Positions 33,299-42,240 of a DNA stretch of 64,000 nt are shown piece by piece. The notes beneath the pieces are model-generated. The model was given only the letters and a program-made list of their open reading frames with translations. It was not told the DNA's origin and did no database searches. The DNA comes from Lachnospiraceae bacterium C6A11. Its GTDB lineage: Bacteria; Bacillota; Clostridia; Lachnospirales; Lachnospiraceae. Every line of letters starts with the position of its first letter. Position 1 is the first letter of the stretch. The position numbers and the translations under genes were made by a program. The stretch is taken from assembly GCA_000702245.1 (NCBI GenBank), contig JNKY01000014.1, positions 124,001-188,000 on the forward strand. Direction: 5' to 3'.

Positions 33299-33931
33299 TT
33301 ACCATACAACATTAAACGAAACATCCGGTTCCTGCGTACTATAGTCAACAAATATACTTACATTATAAAAACCATCATGTTCCGGATTTTCTGCAGCCTT
33401 TATACCAATAGATATTTCTATACAATCATCATTAATAGACAGCCCCTCGACATACCAATTCTCTTTTAAATACTCTAAACTAAATTCATTCTTTAAACGA
33501 ATATCCCAATCACTGCCACTATTATCCTCAAAAAACGTAGTAATCTGTTTATAAATTTCGTCATAACATTCTTCCATTATCGAATCGGACTTTTTATAAA
33601 TACTCTCCATGGAAGCAAGGACATAATCTATATTATCTTCTCTCACAGCAATTTCATATATACCATAGGAAGCATCTGGCTTATCGCCAAAAGAATGATT
33701 ACCAAATCCACCCAGTATATCTATGTAACATACATCTTTCGAACTTGTATCCTTAACTAAAAATCCATTTCCAAAATACGGATTTTCAATCCGAACAGCA
33801 GATAATGTTTTCTTGTCACCATATTTCATATGATTTAGCTTTTTTAGCTTCTTTTCAATCTGCTTCTGTTCTTTGGTTAAAGCATTATTTTCTTCTTTTT
33901 CCGTATTAAACAATTTGCTAAAAAATGACAT
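33299..33931 (-). CDS. Acidic hypothetical protein
   Basis: 210 residues. A short charged helical start (KEQKQIEKKLKKLNHMKYGD) leads into a beta-rich acidic domain (FGNGFLVKDTSSKDVCYIDI, DGFYNVSIFVDYSTQEPDVSF). It has no signal peptide or membrane helix. The composition resembles immunity-type proteins but I cannot assign a family. AAAGGA precedes the ATG. It lies directly downstream of a decayed gene and ends 6 bp from the lipoprotein stop. Confidence 0.6.
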   Translation of the reverse strand: MSFFSKLFNTEKEENNALTKEQKQIEKKLKKLNHMKYGDKKTLSAVRIENPYFGNGFLVKDTSSKDVCYIDILGGFGNHSFGDKPDASYGIYEIAVREDNIDYVLASMESIYKKSDSIMEECYDEIYKQITTFFEDNSGSDWDIRLKNEFSLEYLKENWYVEGLSINDDCIEISIGIKAAENPEHDGFYNVSIFVDYSTQEPDVSFNVVW

Positions 33932-33934
33932 ATT

Positions 33935-34096
33935 TTATATTCCTTTCAATATTGACTCTGCATTGCTGCACCTTTCTTTAATAATCGGAATCAATGATTC
34001 ACAATCATTTCGTTGCACTTCCGTCAGTATGAATCTTCGGTAATTTTTCGTCCAAACAACAATATAATAAGTATCCCATAAGCTAAATCGAAAGAT
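33935..34096 (-). pseudogene. C-terminal gene remnant
   Basis: An open frame of 53 codons without a start codon reads IFRFSLWDTYYIVVWTKNYRRFILTEVQRN... to KGI and a TAA at 33935-33937. A TGA bounds it upstream. It looks coding, recalls the end of a PH-like domain, and carries the ribosome site of the next gene. It is probably the tail of a deleted gene. Confidence 0.4.
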
Positions 34097-34112
34097 TCAA
34101 GAGTATCTTAGT

Positions 34113-34745
34113 CTATATCGATCTCCCGGCGTTCATACTGGCAAACTGCCTTTGCTTCACTGCATTACGTATCTCAGCGATCTCTTCCTCCGCTTTTAGC
34201 ATATGCACCCTGCAAAGCGGAACTGCCATGCTGCCGTTCTCATCTTTAACTTTCACAGTCAAATACACCAGAGTTGGCATCATACGGTAATGACCGTTTA
34301 TCCTTACTATATCAGCAATGCTGTTAATCCTGAGCACAGACCCATTTTTAATAAACAGATAATATCTGCCAAGTCTAAACTGATCCCCCGCAAAGGGCTG
34401 CGCCGAGGCAAAGTCCATGAACATCGCCTGCCCACCGTCTGCAGCAATGTATGAATTTAGCCTCTTTGAAGATCCTGATCGGACTCTGTAAGCGAGCCAG
34501 CAAATAAACGCAAACACAGCACTCACTATGGCACCTATTATAACAGCCTTCCAGAGCTTCACCCCAAGAAGCGCAGTAACAAGAGTTATTACCACCCCTT
34601 CAAGAATAGTGATCACAACCGGGGCCGCTCCCAACTTTGGCTTGCGCATTACTATGCAGTAATTATATAAGGCTTGACTCGACTGATTAGGCTGTTGCCC
34701 ATTTCTCATCCCGTTAGCATAGAAATTCTGGTTATATTGTGGCAT
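34113..34745 (-). CDS. Membrane protein with two helices and a PH-like C-terminal domain
   Basis: 210 residues. A Gln/Asn-rich N-terminus (MPQYNQNFYANGMRNGQQPN) precedes two membrane helices (about 42-62 and 66-86, the latter IIGAIVSAVFAFICWLAYRV). The C-terminal domain is soluble (FRLGRYYLFIKNGSVLRINSIADIVRI), reminiscent of bacterial PH-like domains. Function is unknown. Strong GAGGAGG precedes the ATG. It follows the SUKH-type gene by 44 bp on the same strand. Confidence 0.65.
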   Translation of the reverse strand: MPQYNQNFYANGMRNGQQPNQSSQALYNYCIVMRKPKLGAAPVVITILEGVVITLVTALLGVKLWKAVIIGAIVSAVFAFICWLAYRVRSGSSKRLNSYIAADGGQAMFMDFASAQPFAGDQFRLGRYYLFIKNGSVLRINSIADIVRINGHYRMMPTLVYLTVKVKDENGSMAVPLCRVHMLKAEEEIAEIRNAVKQRQFASMNAGRSI

Positions 34746-34789
34746 CAGAGTTGACTCCTCCTCTTCATTTACCTTATGAGTTATCCCGC

Positions 34790-36313
34790 TTAGCTCTTAT
34801 ATTTTTCAAGCATCTCTATAAGAGCCTCCAGTGCTTCCTGTCCATCGTCGCTTCCGAGTATTGAATAGGAATCTTCATATTCATCATCTGTAGCGACAAC
34901 CTGGAAGAACGGCTTCGTTGTGACACCTTTTATTATATACTCATATATTTTCTTTAAATCTTTAGTAAAACCATGTTTCCTTATGAATCTGTTAAACTCC
35001 TTGTTGTAATCCGAATCACGCGGTTCCTCATATTCCTCTATAAATACGTCCACAGATTTTAGTATATCGACATCATAGAAATCATCTATATATCCTCTCT
35101 GTACGGCTACTATATTCATGAACTCATTTATATTTCGAGCTATGATTCCGCATTCGCCCTCTGTACCGATATATCCGATCATTTCATCATCTAATACCAC
35201 CCACAGTCCGCCCGAGCCATCACGCGCGAATGGCTTGATGTTCTTATAACTGGATTCACCCGGTCCCATAAGATCCTCAAACCACGAATCATCCTCTTCA
35301 AGATCCTTAACCCATGCCTCATCATATATTTCAATATCACAATCGAAAAATGCATCCTTCAGGCCTTCATCATTATATATTTCTTCCAGATAATCCCGGA
35401 CGTCCTTAGGCAGATTGGTATTATCGTATTTTTCATGCCCGTCTAAGATATATGGAAGTTCTTCATTATTTACCGAGATTCCAACATCACTATATAATTT
35501 CTGGAGATCCGTTCTCATAGCTTCAACAACTCTTGAATCTGAAGCATCATTGATCTGCATTTCATCCATATGTTTTCTCAGTAAAACATCTCTTATAATC
35601 GCATATTCGATCAAGCCATAGTTGCAGTGCTTGAATTTTTTTGTGAAAATATCTTTTCCATTTTCTGCTATTCTGACAACGAATTCATTTTCATCCACAT
35701 CAACAAATACTTTGCCGTCCTGTGGTTTCTCAACGTTGATATATTCTTCTCCAACTCTATCCGGACTTATATAATCAAGGTAAAGCCTGTTGATTCGTAT
35801 TGGAACACCTTCTTTGATGCCATCTATTGCATCAATCTTATAGATGATCTTCGCCTTCTCAAATATATCTGCCAGGTCCGGGTAATCCTTTGATAAAACG
35901 TCCATATTTCTGGCAAGCGGCAATGCGCTTTTTGATCTAATACTGATTGCATAATCAACGAGCTCATTAAACAGTTTAATCGTTTCATCTCTTCTATGCA
36001 TGCTTTGCGAAACTAGTGCAATCGAGTAATAATAACCCATGATATCCGGTATAAAATCCGTATTTTTAAAAGGATATTGCATATCCTTTAATGTATCCAG
36101 CACAACATCGACAATTGCATCATCCTCGGCGAATACCGCCATTTTCTTATAATCTGACACAGTGCCCGGTACACGAGCATAACTCGCCAGCTTTTTAACA
36201 AGCTTCCATACAGGCTCTTTCATTTCTTCAGAAGCATGTTCCATCAAAGGCAGTGTCATCTTCTTCCGGCTATACTTATTTAACTCTTCTTCACTTGGAC
36301 CTTTTTTCTTCAT
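34790..36313 (-). CDS. Large acidic protein with a SUKH/SMI1-like segment
   Basis: 507 residues, no signal peptide. The N-terminal third is helical (repeat-like; HRRDETIKLFNELVDYAISI). Around residues 370-410, PFARDGSGGLWVVLDDEMIGYIGTEGECGIIARNINEFMNIV strongly recalls the SUKH (SMI1/KNR4) core with its FxxDGSGG and GEC-x-x-A patterns. SUKH proteins are often toxin-immunity proteins or regulators. The extra N-terminal region is unusual for a simple immunity gene. No toxin gene was seen next to it. Confidence 0.6.
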   Translation of the reverse strand: MKKKGPSEEELNKYSRKKMTLPLMEHASEEMKEPVWKLVKKLASYARVPGTVSDYKKMAVFAEDDAIVDVVLDTLKDMQYPFKNTDFIPDIMGYYYSIALVSQSMHRRDETIKLFNELVDYAISIRSKSALPLARNMDVLSKDYPDLADIFEKAKIIYKIDAIDGIKEGVPIRINRLYLDYISPDRVGEEYINVEKPQDGKVFVDVDENEFVVRIAENGKDIFTKKFKHCNYGLIEYAIIRDVLLRKHMDEMQINDASDSRVVEAMRTDLQKLYSDVGISVNNEELPYILDGHEKYDNTNLPKDVRDYLEEIYNDEGLKDAFFDCDIEIYDEAWVKDLEEDDSWFEDLMGPGESSYKNIKPFARDGSGGLWVVLDDEMIGYIGTEGECGIIARNINEFMNIVAVQRGYIDDFYDVDILKSVDVFIEEYEEPRDSDYNKEFNRFIRKHGFTKDLKKIYEYIIKGVTTKPFFQVVATDDEYEDSYSILGSDDGQEALEALIEMLEKYKS

Positions 36314-36486
36314 TTCTTTTTCCTCATTTATAACTTTTTTACTATTTCACCCTATCTTATAACCGCTGCATACGTCGGCCATGATCATCAACTATTTCTC
36401 CCAGAAATCATATAAATAGTTATTGTTTGATTTTACAATTATCAGTTCATTTATACAAGTGCTTTGGTTAATTCTCGAGATTTGAA

Positions 36487-36516
36487 TTGATTTATCAGAA
36501 TACTAACATGTATAAT
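36487..36516 (+). promoter_or_regulatory. Promoter of the membrane GGDEF gene
   Basis: TTGATT (36487-36492), 18 bp, TATAAT (36511-36516), followed by an AGAGGTGG ribosome site before the ATG at 36560. The rest of 36314-36486 shows no gene. Confidence 0.6.
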
Positions 36517-36559
36517 ATAATTAGGTGTATTACATTCCCATATTATAAAGAGGTGGAAT

Positions 36560-37648
36560 ATGAAGCTGCTACGAAAAATCCGTAATTATTATTTTTACTG
36601 CGGAATCGAAAAAGACGAATATAATGATCTGAAAAAAGAAGCATATATCTCCAATTTTATCGTTTGGCGGGTATTGCATTTTCTGATGGCTGCAGCTTTC
36701 GGAGTCTTAGTCTTTTGCTCTTTATTCAATGATATAATGAGGCCGAATCTGCCGTATTATCTTGGTCTGTTTGTCTATTCTATAATTGCAATAGGCATGT
36801 TTTTCGTGTTGAAGAAAGATTCTCTGGCGGCCCAGCTGCTGATATATCTGTCTATTTCAGCGCTTTTCCTATTCGGAGCTCTCATCACCCAGAACAAGCC
36901 TGATTCCAATGCAACTACATTTATCGTACTGCTCCTTGTCACACCGATGTTCATGATCGACAAGCCATTCTTCATGACGATTGAACTATGCACTGCATCG
37001 ACAATCTTCACCATTTGGATGCACAGTGTCAAGCCTCATGATGTCTGGATGTTTGATACAATAAATGTTATTTCTTTCACAATACTCGGTATCTTTCTGA
37101 ACATTATTGCAAACTCGATCCGAATCAGGGAATTCGTCCTGACAAAGAAGATCAACATCCAAAAAGATACCGATGAAATGACAGGTCTTAAAAACAAAGC
37201 CGCTCTGACCAGAGATATAAATGAATTCGTATTCAACGAATCAAATACTAGAGGTACACTTTTCGTGCTTGATGTTGACCATTTCAAATCAATCAACGAT
37301 AACTATGGTCATGACATCGGTGACAGTGTTATTATCCAGATTGGCAGATTCCTTGCCGAAATGTTTAACCACGGTGAAACCACCGGCCGATTCGGTGGAG
37401 ATGAATTCATCATATTTCTCAAGAATGTCGATAACAGAGATATAGCCCGTATGATAGGATATGATATAGTTAATGGCGTCAAAGAACATGTTGAACTTCC
37501 GGATAAAGATCAGAAGGTCATCGTGAGTGTCGGAATCGCCATCTATAGTGGCGTCGAAACGAGTTATTCAGGCATTTTCAAAAAGGCAGATATTGCTCTT
37601 TATAAAGCAAAAGCAGATCCTGAAAACAGAGTTTATTTATATGAATAA
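36560..37648 (+). CDS. Membrane-bound GGDEF diguanylate cyclase
   Basis: 362 residues. Six hydrophobic helices (between about 34 and 195) anchor the protein. The cytoplasmic GGDEF domain begins DEMTGLKNKAALTRD, continues LDVDHFKSINDNYGHDIGD and has TGRFGGDEFIIFLKN, so catalytic residues are intact. The RxxD inhibition site is not present (NHGE). It should make c-di-GMP in response to a membrane or external cue that is unknown. It is monocistronic with its own promoter and terminator. Confidence 0.9.
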   Translation: MKLLRKIRNYYFYCGIEKDEYNDLKKEAYISNFIVWRVLHFLMAAAFGVLVFCSLFNDIMRPNLPYYLGLFVYSIIAIGMFFVLKKDSLAAQLLIYLSISALFLFGALITQNKPDSNATTFIVLLLVTPMFMIDKPFFMTIELCTASTIFTIWMHSVKPHDVWMFDTINVISFTILGIFLNIIANSIRIREFVLTKKINIQKDTDEMTGLKNKAALTRDINEFVFNESNTRGTLFVLDVDHFKSINDNYGHDIGDSVIIQIGRFLAEMFNHGETTGRFGGDEFIIFLKNVDNRDIARMIGYDIVNGVKEHVELPDKDQKVIVSVGIAIYSGVETSYSGIFKKADIALYKAKADPENRVYLYE

Positions 37649-37661
37649 CCGTAAAGGAATC

Positions 37662-37699
37662 AAAAAAGCATGGTCGATATTCTCGACCATGCTCTTTTT
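37662..37699 (+). terminator. Terminator of the membrane GGDEF gene
   Basis: GCATGGTCGA (37668-37677) and TCGACCATGC (37683-37692) form a perfect 10-bp stem, flanked by A6 and TCTTTTT. Confidence 0.93.
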
Positions 37700-37786
37700 G
37701 AATTTGACATTCACTAACTTAACTTTCTGTTATTCCGCATGTTTGCCCCATAATAGTATGTATAAGAATCTTGATTTTCAGCTGAT

Positions 37787-38422
37787 CTACTCGGTCTGGA
37801 GTCTGGCGGCCAGCTTGTTAAAGTTAGCTTCCTGATAAGGTATCAGCTTATGTTTCTTCGGCAGTTCCCAAGGAGTATCCACCTTCAGTTCACCGGTATT
37901 CTTAAAACATATTGCAAGCTTTACTGATGAAAAATGCAGTGGCAGCTTCTTAAGCTTTATGCTCTCCATCTCGTCATAACTAAAGAAGCAGAAATACTCC
38001 AGATCAGTTATGAGATCCTTGACCTTCGGAAGTATCTGTCCACTGTTCTTTAAAGGTATAACGCCTACTCCTGTAGAAAGAACATTTACCAAAAAGCCGG
38101 CGTATTTTCTGTTGCTGAAAGCGATTCTCTGTCTTTCATCCAAACTTCTGTTGAACGCTCCAACCTTTTCTTGTACAGACGCATTGATTGCGCCCGCTAC
38201 CATACCGGCAGCAATGCCTCCTACGGCTCCTCCACCTCTGACACCGGCGACAGTTGCATTCGCAGTCATAATGTCACCTGCTTCAGCACCGGTACCATAA
38301 TCGCGGTTAGTCACTACCAGGATGCAATTGTCCGCCTCTACACATCCTACCTGTGCAAACATATCTGTCACAACGCGAAGATCACTTATTCCTTCAATTG
38401 CTACATTTTCCATTTCACCCAA
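37787..38422 (-). CDS. Hypothetical protein with a glycine-rich segment
   Basis: 211 residues. Residues about 55-85 (ATVAGVRGGGAVGGIAAGMVAGAI) form a Gly/Ala-rich stretch like a glycine zipper. The second half is a soluble domain (EYFCFFSYDEMESIKLKKLPL). There is no signal peptide. TTG at 38422 has AAAGG 8 nt upstream. The ATG 9 nt later has GGGTG only 2 nt ahead, so TTG is preferred, with doubt. Function is unknown. The 170 bp to the next gene contain no ORF I can support. Confidence 0.6.
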   Translation of the reverse strand: MGEMENVAIEGISDLRVVTDMFAQVGCVEADNCILVVTNRDYGTGAEAGDIMTANATVAGVRGGGAVGGIAAGMVAGAINASVQEKVGAFNRSLDERQRIAFSNRKYAGFLVNVLSTGVGVIPLKNSGQILPKVKDLITDLEYFCFFSYDEMESIKLKKLPLHFSSVKLAICFKNTGELKVDTPWELPKKHKLIPYQEANFNKLAARLQTE

Positions 38423-38592
38423 TTACCTTACCTTTCTGTATAGTTAAGTTCTAATGTTTTATCATACCATCGGTCTATTATACTACTATATGCCTTACCG
38501 GTCTATACTCCGGCAATCGGTAATTTCAACATCGTTAAAAAAAGAACTGGCTAAATATATTCTTTTCATCATTTCCTTCTCCTATTCGTGAA

Positions 38593-39045
38593 CTATTCTC
38601 CTGCCGGTATCTCCTCATTCAGGCTCTTGTTTCGATAGTTCAGGTTTGTTCTTAACGAATACCCCTGATTCTCCCAAAAAGCATTTGCCGGATCATTATC
38701 CTTGAAAACAAGCCCAAATATCTTCTGTATACCTTCCTCTTTCAGCGCTTCCTCAGCTTTAGCCACCAGCTTATCAGCTATTCCCATACGGCGGTATTCC
38801 GGATGAACGCACAAGTGATGAACAATGGCGCGACGACCGTCATGCCCGGTAAGGATCACGCCTATGATCCGCCCATCCATATACGCTGCAAAGCATGTAT
38901 TTGGATTACGTGTCAAGTACCTTGCTATGCCCTCACGTGAATCATCGACAGGATTCAGCGCTCTACGGCTCTGTTCCACGGCATTCCAAAGTTCATATAT
39001 TGCATCGTAATCATCTATTGTTACAAGTCTTATATTGTATCCCAT
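38593..39045 (-). CDS. GNAT family N-acetyltransferase
   Basis: 150 residues with the GNAT fold. The acetyl-CoA loop is VHPEYRRMGIADKLVAKAEEAL (motif A, R-x-x-G-x-A), followed by the late motif NDPANAFWENQGY. The substrate is unknown. AAGGGAT precedes ATG. It is the third GNAT gene in this 1.8-kb stretch, 57 bp from its neighbour, and not closely similar to it in the N-terminal half. Confidence 0.88.
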   Translation of the reverse strand: MGYNIRLVTIDDYDAIYELWNAVEQSRRALNPVDDSREGIARYLTRNPNTCFAAYMDGRIIGVILTGHDGRRAIVHHLCVHPEYRRMGIADKLVAKAEEALKEEGIQKIFGLVFKDNDPANAFWENQGYSLRTNLNYRNKSLNEEIPAGE

Positions 39046-39102
39046 TCCGATCCATCCCTTTTAGTTCTGTACTACTTATTTGCAGAACCATATTCTGCTA
39101 TG

Positions 39103-39597
39103 TCATAATATCTTCTTCATATACCCGCATGTAAATGGGAAGAAATCAAACTTTTCGGTACCTTCATGTATGAATCCGTATTTTTCATACCATGCACGTA
39201 GCACCTTGTTTTCCTCAACTATACTAAGCTTCATAACATCGCATCCGGATGACTTTGCTCTTTCACATGCATCCTCCAGGAGTCGGCCCCCTATTTTGCC
39301 ATGTCTATATTCAGGAAGAACACTCAGACTTCCCAGTTCACATTCATCACCATTTATATATAAACAGTAAAAGCCAACCATCTTACAATCTCTGAAGAAT
39401 CCAATCATCGGCCGATGCTGTTCATTTTTCCAATATACGAGTCTGCCCTCATCTGTTGCAAATGCTGTAAATCTTGGTGCATTTTCCTCAGTAAATCCAA
39501 ACTCTTCGGCAACTGTAAGGAAGCTTCTTCTTATAACATCCACTGCCTCTTTAAACTCATTCTCATTTAATTCACGAATAATATCTTTACTCACCAT
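39103..39597 (-). CDS. GNAT family N-acetyltransferase
   Basis: 164 residues. VLPEYRHGKIGGRLLEDACERAKSSG is the acetyl-CoA site (Q/R-x-x-G-x-G variant), with VLRAWYEKYGFIHEGTEKF at the C-terminus. The substrate is unknown. Its ATG overlaps the end of the upstream GNAT gene by 11 bp and has little Shine-Dalgarno sequence, so translation is probably coupled. Confidence 0.88.
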   Translation of the reverse strand: MVSKDIIRELNENEFKEAVDVIRRSFLTVAEEFGFTEENAPRFTAFATDEGRLVYWKNEQHRPMIGFFRDCKMVGFYCLYINGDECELGSLSVLPEYRHGKIGGRLLEDACERAKSSGCDVMKLSIVEENKVLRAWYEKYGFIHEGTEKFDFFPFTCGYMKKIL

Positions 39598-40357
39598 TTG
39601 ATACGATATCCCTCCTTACATGTGCTTCAGTTTCAACCCAGGTCGGTCTGAAGCCGCTGTTTATAGCTATATTCTGCGATCTGGTATTTGCAGCTGCCGT
39701 ACCATAGAAAGGCACATCGCCCATTTCGATTATCTTATCCTTCAGCAGGGTTACAAGGTATGAGCCTATCCCTCTTGATCGATATTCCGGCAGAACATCT
39801 ATGCCAATCTGCTGGAAATGTGGTGCATCTTCAGAGCAGCCTGCCATACCCATGATATTATCTCCATCAATTGCAATAACAACAATCCTGTCAGGTCTGA
39901 CAGGACATGGTTCCGGGAAGGAAATTGCATTTGGGAACCGCTTGTCACCATAAAACTTATCTATCTCACTGTCATAAAGCCATCTAACCTGAAAGCTTTC
40001 CGAAGCCTTAACTTCACGGCAAGGCAGAAACATATGATGCGTAGGATTCATCTGATAACCATACTTCTTCAGTTCTTCATTAAGTCTGGTCAGATTATCA
40101 AACTCAAACAAATGATGCCCTTCTACTTCCCGGGTAAAATTACGTAGAAACTCATGGAGACATTCATCCGCCATGATAATAGTATTTCCACCAAGTGTCA
40201 TCATTTGTAGGAACGGCTTGCCGGGGCTGTAGCTTCTTCTCCCGTCATTCAGCGCCGATACCGTAATGATATTATCCTTTGAGTAGAAATCCTCTACACT
40301 GCAGTTATAATCAATTGCCAACTGCTTCAGGAGTCTTTCATAGTATTTCTTAAACAT
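39587..40357 (-). CDS. GNAT family N-acetyltransferase with an extra N-terminal domain
   Basis: About 256 residues. The first roughly 130 form a separate domain (MFKKYYERLLKQLAIDYN..., MTLGGNTIIMADECLHEFL). The C-terminal GNAT domain has IDVLPEYRSRGIGSYLVTLLKDKI and NTRSQNIAINSGFRPTW. The substrate is unknown. I chose ATG 40357, 9 nt after GAGG. The in-frame TTG at 40366 abuts that site. First gene of a two-GNAT overlap. Confidence 0.86.
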   Translation of the reverse strand: MFKKYYERLLKQLAIDYNCSVEDFYSKDNIITVSALNDGRRSYSPGKPFLQMMTLGGNTIIMADECLHEFLRNFTREVEGHHLFEFDNLTRLNEELKKYGYQMNPTHHMFLPCREVKASESFQVRWLYDSEIDKFYGDKRFPNAISFPEPCPVRPDRIVVIAIDGDNIMGMAGCSEDAPHFQQIGIDVLPEYRSRGIGSYLVTLLKDKIIEMGDVPFYGTAAANTRSQNIAINSGFRPTWVETEAHVRRDIVSNGE

Positions 40358-40442
40358 TATCCTCAACCTCGAAAATAAAACGTATAATGATATTTATTCT
40401 TAAATCCAAGCCTTGTATAAAAATCCATATATTCGGATACAA

Positions 40443-41858
40443 TTAACTCTTTCTGCGGTCTTTCTGTGGATGCGTGCGATAATATTCCTTTTTGTCCTGA
40501 TACATCCGTTCATCCGCTTCCTGAATGGCAGCGTTAATATCATATTCGCCCACGCAATAAACGCTTCCCACAGCAAAGCTAACATCGGCTGTATTTTCAG
40601 CCATCGCCTTCAGCTGAGCCACCTGTTCCTTCATCTTTTGTTCACTTACATCCGAACAGAACACTACGAATTCATCACCGCCGGCACGATATATCTGATC
40701 ATCGCCAAATACTATCTTCAGAAGTCCCGCTGCCCTTACCAGCAGCTTATCGCCCTCATCATGCCCTTCTTCATCATTAACTCTCTTAAGGCCATTAAGA
40801 TCTGCAAATACGATTCCCATGGACTCCGGCATCTTCACCGTTCCCTTCGTATATTTGTCAACAGTATCATCCATCGCATTACGGTTTCCGACCTCTGTCA
40901 GCGCATCCATCGTACTCCTCACTTCAAGTCTGGCGAAAAGCTGATGATTCTCAATGACCGCTGCAAGTATAAATGTCGAGAGCTCCAGTGTTTCCTTTAT
41001 CGTATCTATCTTATCAGTATCATAATTGGCAGCCCAGATATAACCAACCATCGTCTGTTTATACCGGATGGCAAACAGTATTATATTTTTTAATCCGTGT
41101 TTGCACATCGAAGCATACCACTCGGGATCACGTTCCTCTATCACACTCAGATTGTCCAGAAGGAGACAGTCAGAAAGCGCAAGGTCCTTCTCCCATGCCT
41201 CTGCCACCTCATAAGGCGTGCGTCCCATTTCAGCCGCAAGAGCTTCCATAAACTCTTTCTGAACACCATTTTCGTTGATAAACCGGCATTCTTTTTTATT
41301 CTTATCTACCGTATAAACAGAGCACAGCCTTGCATTACAGATTTCCTTGATCTTGCCCACAGCTGCCGCCATGGACTTATAATAATCTTCATTCTCATGA
41401 AGCCTGATTCCTATATCAAGCACAGCATTTGCGACCTCCGGAGATCTGTGCGCCATAGAATCCGACTCAACATTCTCAGAATAGGTGATGACATATAGGC
41501 AATAAACCCTGCGGCTTCCCTCAGGTTTCTCAACACTTGCGTCATCATCCCAAATATTAGCGATAGGCATATAGAAGCCCTTCAGCCAGACACCACGTGC
41601 GTTCACATAGGAATACAGCAGCTGTGAAGTGCTTGCGCTTTTATAGACATAGCTTTCAAAATTAAGATCCATCCAGTAAGTTCTGTATGGAATACCCGGA
41701 TAAAACTCCGGTGCGTTGGGATTCATAAGAAGCATCCCGATGTTCTGTTTATTTACTGCCATCAGGCGTATTTCACTAAAGCTTCCGTCTGCCAGAATAT
41801 CAAAAGAATACAGGCTGGCCAGACCATTGATACCTTCTATCCATGACTGATAATCCAT
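40443..41858 (-). CDS. GAF-like/GGDEF diguanylate cyclase (cytoplasmic)
   Basis: 471 residues without membrane helices. The N-terminal part (1-140) may be a PAS-like sensor. A GAF-like domain follows (about 155-310, ARLCSVYTVDKNKKECRFI and NIILFAIRYKQTMVGYIWA). The GGDEF domain starts MDALTEVGNRNAMDD, with ADLNGLKRVNDEEGHDEGD and YRAGGDEFVVF. The I-site is FGDD, not RxxD. ATG 41858 is 8 nt after GGAGG. The in-frame GTG at 41864 is too close. Signal unknown. Confidence 0.88.
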   Translation of the reverse strand: MDYQSWIEGINGLASLYSFDILADGSFSEIRLMAVNKQNIGMLLMNPNAPEFYPGIPYRTYWMDLNFESYVYKSASTSQLLYSYVNARGVWLKGFYMPIANIWDDDASVEKPEGSRRVYCLYVITYSENVESDSMAHRSPEVANAVLDIGIRLHENEDYYKSMAAAVGKIKEICNARLCSVYTVDKNKKECRFINENGVQKEFMEALAAEMGRTPYEVAEAWEKDLALSDCLLLDNLSVIEERDPEWYASMCKHGLKNIILFAIRYKQTMVGYIWAANYDTDKIDTIKETLELSTFILAAVIENHQLFARLEVRSTMDALTEVGNRNAMDDTVDKYTKGTVKMPESMGIVFADLNGLKRVNDEEGHDEGDKLLVRAAGLLKIVFGDDQIYRAGGDEFVVFCSDVSEQKMKEQVAQLKAMAENTADVSFAVGSVYCVGEYDINAAIQEADERMYQDKKEYYRTHPQKDRRKS

Positions 41859-41977
41859 ATCCACTTCCTCCTGTCAATACAATATTTTACCCCTAAAAGT
41901 TATTATATCACAGTGAGACTGTTACGACCATTCAAGTTAATAAAAAAGTAGCATGATCTTCGGCTCATTATCTACAC

Positions 41978-42016
41978 AAAAAAGGTAGAGAAACTCTCTC
42001 CTCTACCTTTTACTGA
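41978..42016. terminator. Bidirectional terminator, copy 2 of a family
   Basis: AAAAGGTAGAG and CTCTACCTTTT form a perfect 11-bp stem. It ends directly at the stop of the DUF1980-type gene and resembles the hairpins at 31860 and 43489. Confidence 0.85.
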
Positions 42017-42226
42017 TCATACCAATGTTATTATTTCTCTGCCCGATGTTTCGGACTTCTTCAATTCGACCACTCTGCATACAGGAATATCTCTCTTTAA
42101 TGTCTCGTCATACCGAACTCTTATGATTCCTGTAACATCAACCCACTCCTTATTCTGCAGCTTGTAGGCCTCCGGATATACACATATGATTCCGGTCAAG
42201 GTCATATCTGCTTCGCAGCAGGTCAT
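42017..42226 (-). CDS. Stand-alone DUF1980/YcgQ C-terminal-like protein
   Basis: 69 residues: MTCCEADMTLTGIICVYPEA, then EWVDVTGIIRV and PVCRVVELKKSE. This is the pattern of the C-terminal domain of YcgQ/TIGR03943 proteins, which end with an R-x-V-x-TCC-x-AD segment and a W-V-x-V-x-G strand. In those proteins a membrane part precedes it. Here only this domain is encoded, 14 bp after the CobW-type GTPase. Such genes commonly occur beside zinc-related CobW genes. The Cys pair may bind a metal. GGGAAG precedes the ATG. Confidence 0.65.
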   Translation of the reverse strand: MTCCEADMTLTGIICVYPEAYKLQNKEWVDVTGIIRVRYDETLKRDIPVCRVVELKKSETSGREIITLV

Positions 42227-42240
42227 AACATATCTTCCCT

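Noticed and set aside
33299-36313. Complete toxin-immunity system
   Set aside because: No toxin domain or secretion marker was found near the SUKH-like gene, so only orphan immunity-like genes can be claimed.
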